Of a stretch of DNA of 64,000 bases, positions 9,966 to 21,096 are shown piece by piece. The number at the start of each line of letters is the position of its first letter. The stretch's first letter is position 1. Source of the stretch: Sweltsa coloradensis (taxonomy: Eukaryota > Arthropoda > Insecta > Plecoptera > Chloroperlidae); assembly GCA_024449915.1 (NCBI GenBank), contig JAMZAV010000152.1, positions 186,001-250,000 on the forward strand. Direction: 5' to 3'. The position numbers and the translations under genes are program-made. The notes under the pieces are model-generated. The model was given only the letters and a program-made list of their open reading frames with translations. It was not told the DNA's origin and did no database searches.

Positions 9966-10465
9966 TCCTCGCGGCTGTACTTTGCATCGCGGCTAAAGAC
10001 ACCGCCACCTCGACTCCCTAACCACATTAACGATAACACAAGATGCCCCAGGGTCCCAACACCAACACGTCCGTACACTGCGGCCTCTTCTTAGTATCAA
10101 GAGTTATTCTCAGAGACCAACCCCACGCTAAGCTGCCTTTTAATTAACTTCAATTAGTTTAATTCTACTTCATCAAATTTCCTTCCTTTTGTACGTGTTT
10201 GTGGGTATTTGCATACTCCCCCTCCCTTCCCCATTCTCGTTCGAGCTAAATAACATAGGCACTGTTCTTCTCATGAATGTACCACATCTTCGTGTAAAGT
10301 CTACAGAGAGGACAGGCATCCGCATGGGTATAGCTCATAAACGCGCAGGGTTGGGAATCATAGTATTTGAAGTAACGTGTAAAAAGATAGGTTCTTTATC
10401 CACCTATGGCAGATAGTTTGAAAGTCGAGAAACATGTCTGAAAAGTTTTCTGAATGAAATAGGGT
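9966..10465. other. Non-coding, nothing recognised
   Basis: A 75-residue open frame occurs at 10189 but has no recognisable motif, no copies and no splice context. Confidence 0.4.
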
Positions 10466-10580
10466 CTTACACATAAGAGCCTAGCGTTACCTGGAATGTG
10501 GAGGACTCGGGTTTCAAACCCGATCGGGATGGATTTTTAACTTCTGAAATTGTTTTAAATTTAGAAAAAATTGTTAATTT
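10466..10580 (+). repeat. Family D repeat, half copy with tRNA-like B box
   Basis: It contains CCTGGAATGTGGAGGACTCG, the B-box-like GGTTTCAAACCCGATCGGG and ATGGATTTTTAACTTCTG. The same words occur in palindromic form at 44935 and 63715; here only one arm is kept. Confidence 0.65.
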
Positions 10581-10599
10581 GGGCCGGACCTAACCTCAC

Positions 10600-10705
10600 T
10601 ATTAGCCATTTTACGTCGTTTCTTTAACAATAGTTTTGCCTGCACATCTAGTGCAAAATAAAATTTTTGAGAATCGGTTTTCTGGATATAGTTTCAAGCA
10701 CCTTT
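10600..10705 (+). repeat. Family R repeat, copy 1
   Basis: It shares TTTGCCTGCACATCTAGTGC, TTGAGAATCGGTTTTCTGG and ATATAGTTTC with 18412..18515. About 100 bp match. No coding content. Confidence 0.65.
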
Positions 10706-10850
10706 AGCTTCCAACTAAGTATAGGAAAATTGGATTTTAATAATGAGAGTTGGTGCACGGTTATTTGAAAGCTAGGAGACTTAGATTAGAATTAGAAGAT
10801 CTAGTATATCATGGGAGAAGTGGCAGGATCAATTAATAAATTATGTATAG

Positions 10851-10854
<4 letters not shown>

Positions 10855-10902
<48 letters not shown>
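10855..10902. repeat. AG microsatellite
   Basis: About 22 AG dinucleotides in a row, giving Leu-Ser runs on the minus strand. The following 150 bp is also purine-rich. Confidence 0.95.
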
Positions 10903-10905
<3 letters not shown>

Positions 10906-11189
10906 TTGGGAAGAAGTAGAAATAGGAAGACTGTGGGAAGATAGAAAGAAATTGTTTGAACTGGTGGGTATAAGCAAGAAAGGAGGATAGAAGGAGAAAA
11001 GATGAAGAAGATATGAAAGAAGATGACAATATGAAAGGAGTTGAACAAATGGAAGGAGAATAGACATGACATGCCTGGCAAGACGACGTTAATAAACTAT
11101 GTTCCCTGGAAAAAGTGGCTAGCCAATCCTTACCCGACTTACGTTGAAAACAGGTGTTATTGTAAATGAAAATACAATATTATGTTTTT

Positions 11190-11430
11190 AAACATTTTTG
11201 GTGGAGGTGTCGGGTTGATAATAATTGCCCTTTTACCTGAGACTTTTTCAGCCCCCTGACCCCAAAAGTCACAAATAAACATTCTGTATCATTCTTACAA
11301 AAAAACGAATATCAATCGGAGGTCATGTTCGGTTTTTTATCGTGAGACGTGACCCACTTACAGACGAACGGACCGAAACGTGACACATATACGTGCGCTT
11401 CGCTCCTTAATATGACTTCACTGATATTTA
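11190..11430 (-). repeat. Family N repeat, copy 1
   Basis: It shares GGAGGTCATGTTCGG, TTTTATCGTGAGACGTGAC and flanking text with 45780..46010 in the same orientation and with 58670..58970 on the opposite strand. A variant of the recurrent motif, GGTGGAGGTGTCGGG, lies at its lower end (11198-11215), and a similar variant lies at the matching end of the 58.7-kb copy. Confidence 0.65.
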
Positions 11431-11599
11431 CTTTGTCATCTAGTTTGTACCAGTAAATAACAAGTAATGTGCAGTCTGGTTATCTCGCGCAAGAAGTTCT
11501 TGTCGTGAGTTTGATTTATCTGTCTGCGGGCACAAGAACATGTGCGGCAAACTACACACGAGAGCTTCAAGACCTCGTTCTACACCAAGTACACATAAA

Positions 11600-12130
11600 C
11601 TCAACATGTTCGTTTTAGTGGAATTTCTTGTATGTTTTCATGTAAACAAAAAAAACATGACAGTTGCACATGTTGAAAAATAAACACATAAATAAATATG
11701 CAATTATGTGTACCAACATTGAACAACAAAGTTTACGATTGATATTATATTTAATTTAAATTTAAATTATTTCATTAATAATTACAAATTTACAAATAAC
11801 TAAAGTTCTTGCATACAAATAACCCAGCTAACTTGAATAATAATAAAAAATAAATAAATAAAATAATAATAAATAAATAAATAACAATAAATAAATAAAT
11901 AATAAATAAATAAATATACATTTATATGTGCACCAAAATTTAGCAACAATGTTTACAAATTATTATATTTTCGTTGAGATGAATTTCTTGTAAATTCATA
12001 TAAACTAAACAGAGCTCGAAATATGCATATGTTGCATAATAAAAACATAAATAAATATTATGCATTTATGTCTAACAACATTTTATCAACAATATTTACA
12101 ATTTATTAAATTTCTCGTTGCTTTTAAATC
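11600..12130. repeat. Diverged tandem repeat with AAAT microsatellite inside
   Basis: Three diverged copies of a block with AACATAAATAAATAT, GTACCAACATT (or GCACCAAAATT, CTAACAACATT) and GTTTACAATT occur near 11700, 11930 and 12070. An (AAAT)n microsatellite runs at about 11838-11925. Confidence 0.6.
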
Positions 12131-12840
12131 TACAAAGTGACCGATTAAATAAACACTAATAAAATGATTTTAAGACTCCCGTTCCGGGCATTGAATCATG
12201 GACATCCGATAAGTGGTCGGAAAGATTTTATTTGACTCTTAAATTTGATGTCATCCACAAAAAATCACCAAAAAAGTTGATCGTCCATCTCATACACGAA
12301 GAAAGAACACTTTGATATAATTAAAATATTATTTCTCTGAAAGCTAGCTAAGCAAATAAGGTAGTCTAATGTAGAAATGACGAGAGAAATGACGACGACG
12401 ACGTGAGAAACTAGGTCGCTTCAACCGGTTAGGTATGGTCATATTGCGCCGCCTGTGATATTGTAAGTTAATGATATGAATTTGTGGTGTGTTGATTATA
12501 TTGATTTCAAAGTTTATAAATGAAAAGATAATCATAATAAAAAAAGAATAATTATTCGTGTGAATAAAAATAAATTGTTAAATTTGAATTAAATATGATT
12601 AAATACACTACTTACTTGGAATGAGAAATTAAGAAAATTTGTCGCCGTTATCATATGATAGAAGCCAACGCAAGGCATCATATTTGGTATATTGTGCTAA
12701 CATATTAGAGTAATGTATTTATTTCACCCTGCTTTATATGTTGCGTGTGAGCTACCGCTACGATAAATATCACCCCTGCGTAGGACGTCCGCTTTGCCAC
12801 CCGCGGAAATACCTCAAGATCAGCAGATATCGTGCGGTCA
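12131..12840. other. Non-coding sequence
   Basis: No gene is recognised. Near 12385-12450 the words GACGACGACGTGAGAAA and GTTAGGTATGGTCATATTGCGCC faintly recall family A. Confidence 0.35.
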
Positions 12841-12843
12841 CGT

Positions 12844-12942
12844 GACGCGCGTGGCTACATCAGGCAACGCTGTGTGGCTACATCAGGCAACGCTGTGTGG
12901 CTACATCAGGCAACACTGTGTGGCTACATCAGGCAACGCTGT
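12844..12942. repeat. 23-bp minisatellite, four copies
   Basis: Four units of TGTGGCTACATCAGGCAACG type run directly into the tRNA-like head of the next SINE. The first unit is partly diverged. Confidence 0.9.
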
Positions 12943-13463
12943 GTCTCAAGCGTTGGTCTTGTGGCTAGAACTCTGCTTTCAATGCAGAAGATCCAGGGTT
13001 TGATTCCGGCTTTTTGCAGACGTTATATAACTTCTTTAGTGGAATGTCCATCAATTTGTGAATTTAGTATTTTGTTAATTTGTCAATTTGTAAATTTGGT
13101 ATTTTATGTGTTAAATGTTAAAATAGTAGATTGTGGTGAAATAACTATACTTATAATCAGTTCTTGGCTTTGGAATGTGTAAACGGTGACTTTGGAGCCG
13201 TCCTAGCAACGAGGCACATAATAAATTCTAAGGTTGTACGGAATTAGCCTAGTTGATTCTGACTCTGTCCACGGACGGGATCGTGTCCAGCTTGATTGAT
13301 CGGTGTATCCTACTTTAAAAAGCCGGTCTCTAGTTGGTCATTGTTCGCTCGTCAATGGTGTCGGCGCCTATTGGGTTGGCTTGGTCGGCTTTAATTTAAA
13401 TGTCCCCAAGTGACTTGAGTGTGTAGACTCTAAATACGAATGTATCATTTATTTATTTATTTA
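12941..13463 (+). repeat. Family B SINE, full length, subfamily II
   Basis: The tRNA-Gly-like head carries TTGGTCTTGTGGCTAGAACT and the B-box word GGTTTGATTCC. The body has GTAAACGGTGACTTTGGAGC, CGTCCTAGCAACGAGGCAC, TTGATTGATCGGTG and GTAGACTCTAAATACGAATG, and an ATTT tail. An insert of roughly 110 bp separates head and body. A Helentron-like element begins inside the ATTT tail. Confidence 0.85.
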
Positions 13464-14259
13464 TTGGATGAGCGTAGCGAGCGAAGCGAAGATTCCATTT
13501 CACTACACTGGAGAAAAAAATCCGGAATGTTTTTTTTTCTTTCTTTCTGTATTTTTGTGTGTTTGTTAACACGATTCCGGCTAAACCGATACTCCGATTG
13601 CGATGAAATTTAATGGAGACCTTCGAAATCTCTGAACTTAGAACTGCCACGTTTTTGAGCGCAATCGGGAAATTTTTTCTCATAAAAAACGCAATTTTAC
13701 GATTTTTTTCGATTTTTAAAAAAATTCTTCGACTTATAACACCTACATGCTTTATCCGATTGTAATGATTTTTTCACAGAACCTTAATTTTATGAATTAA
13801 GATATTCGTGTGAAATTTGAGCGTAATCGAAAAATTATTTCTCATGAAAATCAAAATTTTACGGTTTTTTTCTTTTTTAAACAATTCTTTGACTTATAAC
13901 ACCTACATGCTTTATCCTATTGTAATGATTTTTTCACAGAACCTTAATTTCATGAATTAATATATTCGTGTTAAATTTGAGCGCAATCGAATAATTATTT
14001 CTTATGCAAATTGCAATTTTACGATTTTTTTCTTTAAAAAAATTACGATAAATTAAAACAATTAAGTTAATTTTTATTTTATTTAATTTAATTATAAAAA
14101 TTAAATTAATTTTTTATTTAATTTAATTTAATTAAAAAAAATCTTCGACTAAATAATGATTTTTTTCACAGAACAACAGAAAATCCGCGTAACACATGGC
14201 ATCTCAATGCACCATATACGCTCATCAAACAACGCGGCGGGACTTAAGCGTTTTCCTAG
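13464..14259 (+). mobile_element. Helentron-like element, family F, copy 1
   Basis: It starts TTGGATGAGCGTAGCGAGCG and ends with CGCTCATCAAACAACGCGGC, then a GCGTT that pairs with the AACGC, then CCTAG followed by T. A 5' terminal repeat matched in inverted form near the 3' end, a short 3' hairpin and an AT-rich non-coding body are the layout I know for Helentron-associated non-autonomous elements. No Rep or helicase coding remains. The copy at 25289 shares both ends. Confidence 0.7.
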
Positions 14260-15344
14260 TTTATTTATTTATCTATTTATTTACTAGAGCCAGCATCACA
14301 GAATCCTACACTGTTGCCACGACAAACATATTCGTCGCATTCTCTGGCAACACTGTATTCCTCAGAGACTTTGAACCAATGGGATAATACATTATTAATT
14401 CCCAATACACGAACTGACTCTGTATACTCGACAAATAGCAATAAATATAAAAGCTTAAAACAAACTAAACAAAAAACTATCCTCTTCAATCACCTTTTCA
14501 CCGTCTAAAACATATTCAGTACAAACAAAAAGATAATTGAATAGTTATTATTTGATATTGGAACTACCAATCAAGCGAAACGCTGTTTTTTAATCGACTA
14601 TATCGGCATTGTCCACACGAATGTTCTAGATTGCTGCTACGTATTATGCATCACTTGAATGATCGTCTGTATGTTGTCTGTATGAAGAGTGTTACAATAT
14701 AAACTTAATTTAACATGCATTTTTGAGTTTCGTGTTTTTGTTGATGCAACACTGTGCAGCAAAGATATTTAGAACGTTAGAACGTTATGTAAAATAGAAT
14801 TGTTGTTATTCACAACTGTTTTTAGTGTTTAACCGTTGTATTTTTAATACAAAATACGTTTTTTAGTAAATAAATAAAATAAAAATAAAAACAAAAACAA
14901 AAAATGATTTAATAACAAAACGAAAATGTCTTGTGGACCGGCACCTCCACCAAACGTATAATTCATATTGCTTTATTTTGTGTTAGCATATTATTTATTT
15001 GTATCTACCATTATTTTTAGATATGAGTACTTACTACACAGCAAAAGAGATAGAACGTTGATAAATAGGAAGCTTCGCAAACGCTTTTCAGGCGCGTGTC
15101 GATGAGCGTATGTTTTTAACGAAAAGTGAAATGCGTTTCATAGAAATTATTTGTCATGTATAAATTTACACAAATATATAATTTAAATGAGGTTTGTTAA
15201 ATTCATTACAAGGTTAATTGTGGATGTTAAAGTCGAAAGATGTTTTAAACATAATAAAAATATCGTAAAACATGCGATTGTCATAAAATAGTTTTTTGAT
15301 CGTTTAAATCACGTGGAATATTTATTCATACATAAGGTTTGTGA
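14260..15344. other. AT-rich sequence with one GGTGGAGG motif
   Basis: No gene is seen. The motif is at 14934-14954 (separate entry). There are no long open frames with conserved content. Confidence 0.4.
14934..14954 (-). repeat. GGTGGAGGTGCCGGTCCA motif, copy 2
   Basis: Exact copy, plus strand TGGACCGGCACCTCCACC followed by AAA. Flanks on both sides differ from those of the other copies. Confidence 0.8.
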
Positions 15345-15605
15345 AAAATATTAAATCGATAAAGCATGTAGGTGTTATAAGTCGAAGAAATGTAAAAAAA
15401 AAATCGAAAAAATCATAAAATTGCGATAATGAGAAATTTTCGATGCGCTCAAAAACGTGCCTTTCTAAGTTAGGATTTCAAGGCCATAAAATTCATCGCA
15501 ATTGAGTATCGTTACCGGAATCGTGTGGACAAACCAAATACAAAAAAACAAAACATTCCGATTTTCTCAGGTAGTGAATATGGAATCTCGCTTCGATCAT
15601 CAATT
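15345..15605 (-). mobile_element. Helentron-like element, family F, truncated copy
   Basis: On the minus strand it has GATTCCATATTCACTACCTG, then the CGATACTCAATTGCGATG and CTTATAACACCTACATGC blocks found in copies at 13464 and 25289. The 3' half with the hairpin is missing, and the 5' end is decayed (GAAGCGAGATTCC). Confidence 0.75.
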
Positions 15606-16434
15606 AAAAGCATGATTATGATTCTAGAGTGCACCGGTTGATTACAACCTTCCGGCAGTCCTGACTAAACGATTTTAATAAAGTTTGACGCAATCATAGA
15701 CGAATGCTGGAATTGAGACCGACTTCAAGGATTTTCTCTCCTGAATTAAATTTGTTTTGAGACGTGATGTGTAATCATTACCTTTCTTAGTTACATTACA
15801 AATCAATATATTCCATAATTACATTCAACACTTTAACAGTTACGTCACCGCCACAGAGTCTACTTTAATATAAAAGTTCACAGCTGAAAATTAGTTTTTT
15901 TGAAAAAGTGGGTAGACTCTAAATACAAATGTATATTTATTTTATTTTTATTAGCCAAATCTTTCATAACTACCATCCTTCTTAACTATCTAAACATTCT
16001 TATTACCTCTAGTTAGTCAACTGATGATTTCTGAAGCAGTAATTCTCGTTTTTAACGGAACTTTTTTCGTTAACTAGGTACTTAACTAATGCATTACTTT
16101 TATAACATAAAACGTTGGAAACTTTGTATTTAATAAAGTATTTTGTTAATCATACAGTTGCAAGACTTAACAGAAATGTGAATTTTATCATAACCTAAAT
16201 CTCAACTTCCTTTAGATTATAATTATTGCAGCCAAGTAACACATTGAAAAAGCATGTATTAACGTTTAATACAACTTTGAAATGTAATTAACTTTTAGTT
16301 TATTCATATATCAAACATTAAAACGTAATTAACGTTTAATTATTTGTTTTTTGAGCGTAGTTTTGTAAACGTAACCTTTAAGCATTTAACATTTTAATCT
16401 GTTACTATTTTAGGGTAAAAAACCCAACTCTGGC
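15606..16434. other. Non-coding sequence with a SINE-tail fragment
   Basis: At 15908-15950 GGGTAGACTCTAAATACAAA and an ATTT stretch match the family B tail. Otherwise nothing is recognised. Confidence 0.45.
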
Positions 16435-16438
16435 TTAA

Positions 16439-16804
16439 TAGGAAGGACTACTGCCAACATTTAAACCACGCGAAACTATTTTTGTAATATCTCACAAAAA
16501 GCCACACAAAATCGATAATTTTGATAAAAGGCCCTATGAAGTTTTGTTAGAATTATACCCAGCAATGAATTGAATTGAATGTGTTTCAAATATTATAGTC
16601 AGTGGCGTTTTTAATAACAGAATAAATAAATTTAATTTAATCCGTATTAAAAATCACTAGTACTGATCGATATAATATTTGAAAAACATTTTTTGCCAGG
16701 AATAGTTCTAACGAAACTACACAGGGATTTTGCGTACTTTTTGTGAGATATTACAAAAATAGGGTTATTTCGCGTGGTTTTCATGTTGCTGGTAGTCCTT
16801 CCTC
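16439..16804. mobile_element. MITE with TTAA target duplication and long inverted arms
   Basis: The 366-bp element is flanked by TTAA on both sides (16435-16438 and 16805-16808). The ends are TAGGAAGGACTACTGCCAAC and the inverse of GAGGAAGGACTACCAGCAAC. The inverted similarity continues through ACCACGCGAAA and TTTTTGTAATATCTCACAAA nearly to the centre, so most of it can fold back. TTAA targets belong to piggyBac and Kolobok; the ends do not begin CCC, which favours Kolobok-like or a diverged piggyBac-like source. No transposase is present. Confidence 0.8.
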
Positions 16805-16808
16805 TTAA

Positions 16809-18025
16809 ACTAATAAGTCACCAGTCACCACATTGAGTACAGTCCCCCTTGTCTAGTATTCCTTCTGTTGTGGACTGTACCGTTTACCCGTCTCGTTAGC
16901 TCAATGCTTCCTAGGTAATTGGGTGCGGGGTGGTGTATTAAAGACCTGACCTGTCTCCCTTGAAGAATACCTTGGGAAGGAAAGTCTGGACTGAAGGTTA
17001 AACGGAGGGTGGGTTCTACAAGGGTGGTTATTGATTAAGACTAGACCTTACTAAACTGTTTTTAAGGTCAGTGCAAAGTTATTTCAGAGATGAAAGGTTA
17101 AGAACAAGGGAGGGTTGATGATCAAAGACGTCGGCTTGTTGTTTTTAGGGTTGACAAAGGAATAACTTAAACATTGGGTTGGGAAAGGTTCTCTGTAATG
17201 CTGTGCTATCTTAAACACAGTTGTAATAGAGCAACAGCTTGCGTTTTCAGAATATCAATTTGCTTGGTCGATGCATACTCTCATAATGCAAGCTCTTATT
17301 AAAGATTTTACGGCTCATTCTAAAAAGGTTTACGATTTGGGTGGCTAATGTCTAAATATTTGACTTCACATACCTTTTTACCTTTGACTAGAATTTCTTT
17401 ATATTTAAATGTTTTAATCTTTTAATTGTTACGATAATTCGTGTTAAAAATTTAAGACACGGTTTTAAATATCCTTAGTCTTATTTACGAGAAGTGTCAA
17501 AAATAATACGAAATGAGCCATCTAACACACACAAACATTACACAAATAACCAAAGAAACACGATATTCTTTAGCTTAAAACTCCTGATTCTTTCTAAACC
17601 AGTTGCTTACTTATGCTTTTTGTATAGAATGTAGTTTAAATATTTATTTTATTAGTAAAATGAATGTAATGAATACCACCTAATTATGTGTGCTTCACAA
17701 ATTGACCACCATAAAATCCAGCGACTTAAATAAGTACATGTATTTATTTATTTAAATATTTAATGAATAACCTGATTTACAAATGAGGTATACGCCATCG
17801 ACCATACGTAAATCAAGGGGTCTTGTTGTATCTACTAAACCAAGCCGTTGATTACTACTGTTCGAGGGGTTACATAGGTTTAGCATCGTTGCGGACTCAA
17901 TTAACAAAGTAGGTGGCGCCTTTTAACCTTCCGCTCTGCTCAGAGTTTAATAAGGTTCTAATTGATTGGTACTTGATTACTCAGGATATCCGCTTGACCA
18001 TTTCTCTGTCTCTGTCGGTGATTAC

Positions 18026-18028
<3 letters not shown>
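16809..18028. other. Non-coding, 16.85-17.2 kb less AT-rich
   Basis: The 16.85-17.2 kb part is richer in G and C than its surroundings but shows no exon with conserved protein motifs and no copies elsewhere in the window. The rest is AT-rich unique sequence. Confidence 0.4.
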
Positions 18029-18062
<34 letters not shown>

Positions 18063-18072
18063 AAGAGAGAGA
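18029..18072. repeat. AG microsatellite
   Basis: Uninterrupted AG dinucleotides for about 30 bp, then AAAG-type variants. Confidence 0.95.
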
Positions 18073-18290
18073 ATTATATTACAAGAATGAATGAGAGTGT
18101 GATTTAAATCAGACGATTAAATTGTTAGCTTCCGTAGAATCTAAAGAGAGTATAGTAGTATCTATGGACTGGAGTTTGAGAATGTTTAAAGATGAATTGA
18201 CTAAGTGGATTTTCTCGAAAAATTTGGCAACGGGACTAGTATTTAGGGCGACCCGAAAGTAAAATAAAAGGAAACAAATTTTTTTTTGAT

Positions 18291-18311
18291 TTTGGTGGAG
18301 GTGCCGGTTCA
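18291..18311 (+). repeat. GGTGGAGGTGCCGGTTCA motif, copy 3
   Basis: One substitution from the common motif, preceded by a T-rich run. It lies about 100 bp from the family R repeat and 435 bp from the donor of exon A. Confidence 0.75.
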
Positions 18312-18411
18312 GACATGATACTTTGGGAAGTCGAAGAAACAAAGCTGAAAAATTTCGAATTATAGAGTGGCTTGATATATAACAGACTTGTTTTGGCCGA
18401 AAGAAAACTCC

Positions 18412-18515
18412 AATTGGCCATTTATATGTCGTTTTTATGACAATAGTGTAGCCTGCACATCTACTGCAAAATTATATTTTGAGAATCCGTTTTCTGGATA
18501 TAGTTTCTAGTCCTA
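18412..18515 (+). repeat. Family R repeat, copy 2
   Basis: It matches 10600..10705 with GCCTGCACATCTACTGC, TTTTGAGAATCCG and TTTTCTGGATATAGTTTC. Confidence 0.65.
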
Positions 18516-18745
18516 TTCTAGTCCTTATATATGACACCTGGACACTCCATTAACAATTACCTTACTTCAAAATATAACTTAGGCACCTGAAGAGTGGCAT
18601 TGCAACTGTCCCTAGGTAAGTTCCCCACAAAAAAATACCTATTCGTAATTCTCTTTGAAATTCAGGACAAATATTCAAAGGATGTAAGTTACTCAATCTT
18701 TTTGTACTGCAGCACATTGTAATGCAGAATAAGACATGTACTCAC

Positions 18746-18952
18746 TCTCTTTGTACTGCAGGACATTGGCGTGCTTCTCGTGAATGACGACGCAGCGGTA
18801 GCACCCCTTCTCATCCACGACGACAAACTTATCTCCCTCAGACATCAAGCAGTGTCCCTTCGTGCTAAGTCGGCTGCCTTCGATAGTGATCGGCTGCCGG
18901 AAGCCAGACTGGAACCAGGAGCCCTGCCACTTCACCGGGAACCTGCACTGGT
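18746..18952 (-). CDS. Exon A of the conserved Cys-rich arthropod protein gene
   Basis: An internal coding exon of 207 bp, phase 1 at both ends, lies directly upstream of exon B in the transcript. The minus-strand acceptor is TTATTGTTGCAG and the donor GTGAGT. It encodes about 68 residues: QCRFPVKWQGS, WFQSGFRQPITIEGSRL, KGHC, EGDKFVVVDEKG and CYRCVVIHEKHANVLQYKE. This is the N-terminal module of the family (first cysteine near a WxGxWFQSG motif), which I recall as DUF7044-like. The partial last codon joins exon B to give KE-T-YC, matching the uninterrupted family sequence. A signal peptide should be coded upstream, but I could not identify that exon in the remaining 45 kb. Function unknown; cysteines suggest a secreted or extracellular domain. 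The frame is clean. Confidence 0.9.
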
Positions 18953-19654
18953 CTGCAACAATAAGGAGACAAGCACAACGTTAGACATTTTTCTTTCATC
19001 CCAGCATATAATATAAATGCATACAAATAAAATCGAAGTTTAGTCCTTTCAGTACCGAATTAAATTGGTTAAAATTAAGTTATTTTAAGCAATAATAAAA
19101 AATAAAAAAATCTAAGATTTTTAGTGTTTTTCAATATTTGTTTCGCTTCATTTTAGGTAAAGATGTAAATTTAATGTACATTAATAAAACAAGATTTTTT
19201 CCTGAATTTTTGGCGTATTTTACATTTTTTGTATCTCAAATAGCAGGAATACAAGAAATATATTATTTTTCCGGGACAAATCAATTTTTTTTCTCCATTT
19301 TTAGCCTTTTTTGAAGATGTGTATTTTCAATCTTCTCTATAAAACGCACTTTTCGTCTAAACGGGATGGAAAAAAAGTATTAATTTTTAATGCATGGAAA
19401 AAAATAGGGGTCAAATTGATAAAAACTTTCTTTTACCTTAATATAAATAAAGTTAATTTCTATGATCATGGACAGGGGAGAGGGCTGAAAGGGTTAAATT
19501 ATTAGAAAAGGTAGATTAATGAATTAATTACACTTTTTTCTAATTCACCGATCTTAATTTTTTTTAAATAAGTAAAGGTGTGGTTATTAAATAAAGGAAC
19601 GAAAGCTACCATTATTATATGCATTCCTTTTCTGTCCGTCCGTCTCTCGATAAA
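18953..19654. other. AT-rich intron sequence, nothing recognised
   Basis: No further exon with family motifs was seen upstream of exon A here. Confidence 0.4.
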
Positions 19655-19770
19655 AACTAACCGTCCGCGGTGGCACATACGATTAGGGCGCTGGTGCGAA
19701 GCGTATGGCACTACGAGGACGTGGGTTCGTATCCCGCATAAGGCATGGATTTTTGTAATTGTATTTTACT
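19655..19770 (+). repeat. tRNA-like SINE head
   Basis: GGTGGCACATACGATTAGGG and the B-box-like GGGTTCGTATCCCGC are spaced as in a tRNA-derived repeat, followed by GGATTTTTGTAATTG, a tail like those near 10.5 and 50.2 kb. No cloverleaf acceptor stem is visible, so it is not called as a tRNA gene. Confidence 0.5.
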
Positions 19771-20758
19771 TTCGTCTATCACCGCTCATTGTCACAAATA
19801 GCAATAGTGCATTAAAAGAGACGTTAAGCAACAAAAATCAATCAATTAATCGATGAAAACTGGACATGACCCTCAATAAAATAGCGTTCATTTTCGAAAA
19901 TTCCACTTCAACAAGGATGATGTAAAATGTTTTCGGAGCCCCTGGAGCTAGATTTCCGCACAATTTTAAAATCATTACTTTTTGCATTAGAACGGATAAA
20001 CGGATGTATCGCATAAGACAAACTTCAAATAAACAACTTCTTCAAAAGGTTCGAAAAACTACACACATTCTCTTTTATGGCATAATTTTAAGTTCAGTTA
20101 TTGAAAAAATTATTCAATAATTGTATAAATGTACTAGAACATGCGAATATCCTTCTAATATTATCTATTGGGGACGGAAGAATTTTCCAATATACATCAC
20201 TTATTTAACAGTCCGGAATTATTGTATTCCGTTTTAAATTCTGTTTTTTGCGAAATTTCCTAATAATCTTTGTCATAATGTTTAATAAAATACACTATTT
20301 GAACAATGTGCAACTCATCTCTCAGTCTGCGAAAACAATTAAAATATCTCATTGCACCTCTCAAAACGTAATTATATCTACATTATATTTCCATGAAACG
20401 TACTCATTAAAACCATTATTTTGCAGTTCTCGGAATAATTAAAATTAAAAAGACAATTAATTCTTAAAAAGAACAAAAATAGTTCACTCAAATGCAACGA
20501 AGACTTTTAACTTTGTTCTCTAAAGCAATCCAGCAATGAGCACATTATAAAATAATAATTGTAAAACATTCCCCAATGAATTTAGAACGCAGAAGTAGTG
20601 AGTTTTGATGCAAATTTAATTTTGTCAAACTTGAAACTATGGTCGAAACTTACTACGCTATATTAATATTCATATACAATCGGTACCAAGGTAAGATTAT
20701 GATTCTCCTAAGAGTCATGTTGCTGTTATTCTTAAAAATATCAAAGTAGTCTAATGGA
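19771..20758. other. AT-rich sequence, nothing recognised
   Basis: No conserved exon or repeat match was found. Confidence 0.4.
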
Positions 20759-21096
20759 CATTGGCGTAACTATCCCTTATTTTTTGGGGGGCGAACATTA
20801 TTTTAACCACAATCATGAGACTTATGAATCCTGGTACAATGGGGGGTCTGGGGGATGTCCCCCAGCTAGTGTGGGTCTGAGGCGCACAGCCCCAGAACAT
20901 TTTTCATTTTTACATTGTACATTGTGTTTTATATACTAGGTTCAATAGTGGTTTCGTTGATAATTTATAAAATTGTGAAGATTGTCAGTTGTATTGATAG
21001 ATTGAAGATTACCGAAATTAAATTGTGCCCCTCTCGACCCCCTCTGACCATATTTGGGAGGGCGCCCCCCCCCCTTGTACTTGTAGTACGCCACAG
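20759..21096 (+). mobile_element. hAT-like non-autonomous element, family P copy 1
   Basis: Left end CATTGGCGTAACTATCCC with a following G run; right end a C run then TAGTACGCCACAG. The ends match CAGTGGCGTAACTAC of the element at 63458, and the inner TTTCGTTGATAATTTATAA and AATTGTGAAGATTGTC recur there in opposite orientation. Flanks CTAATGGA and CAATGAAT are only partly alike, so an 8-bp target duplication is not proven. Confidence 0.65.

Noticed and set aside
9698..10078. Open frames of 77-126 codons across 9.7-10.1 kb
   Set aside because: They are translations of an AAC/ACG microsatellite.
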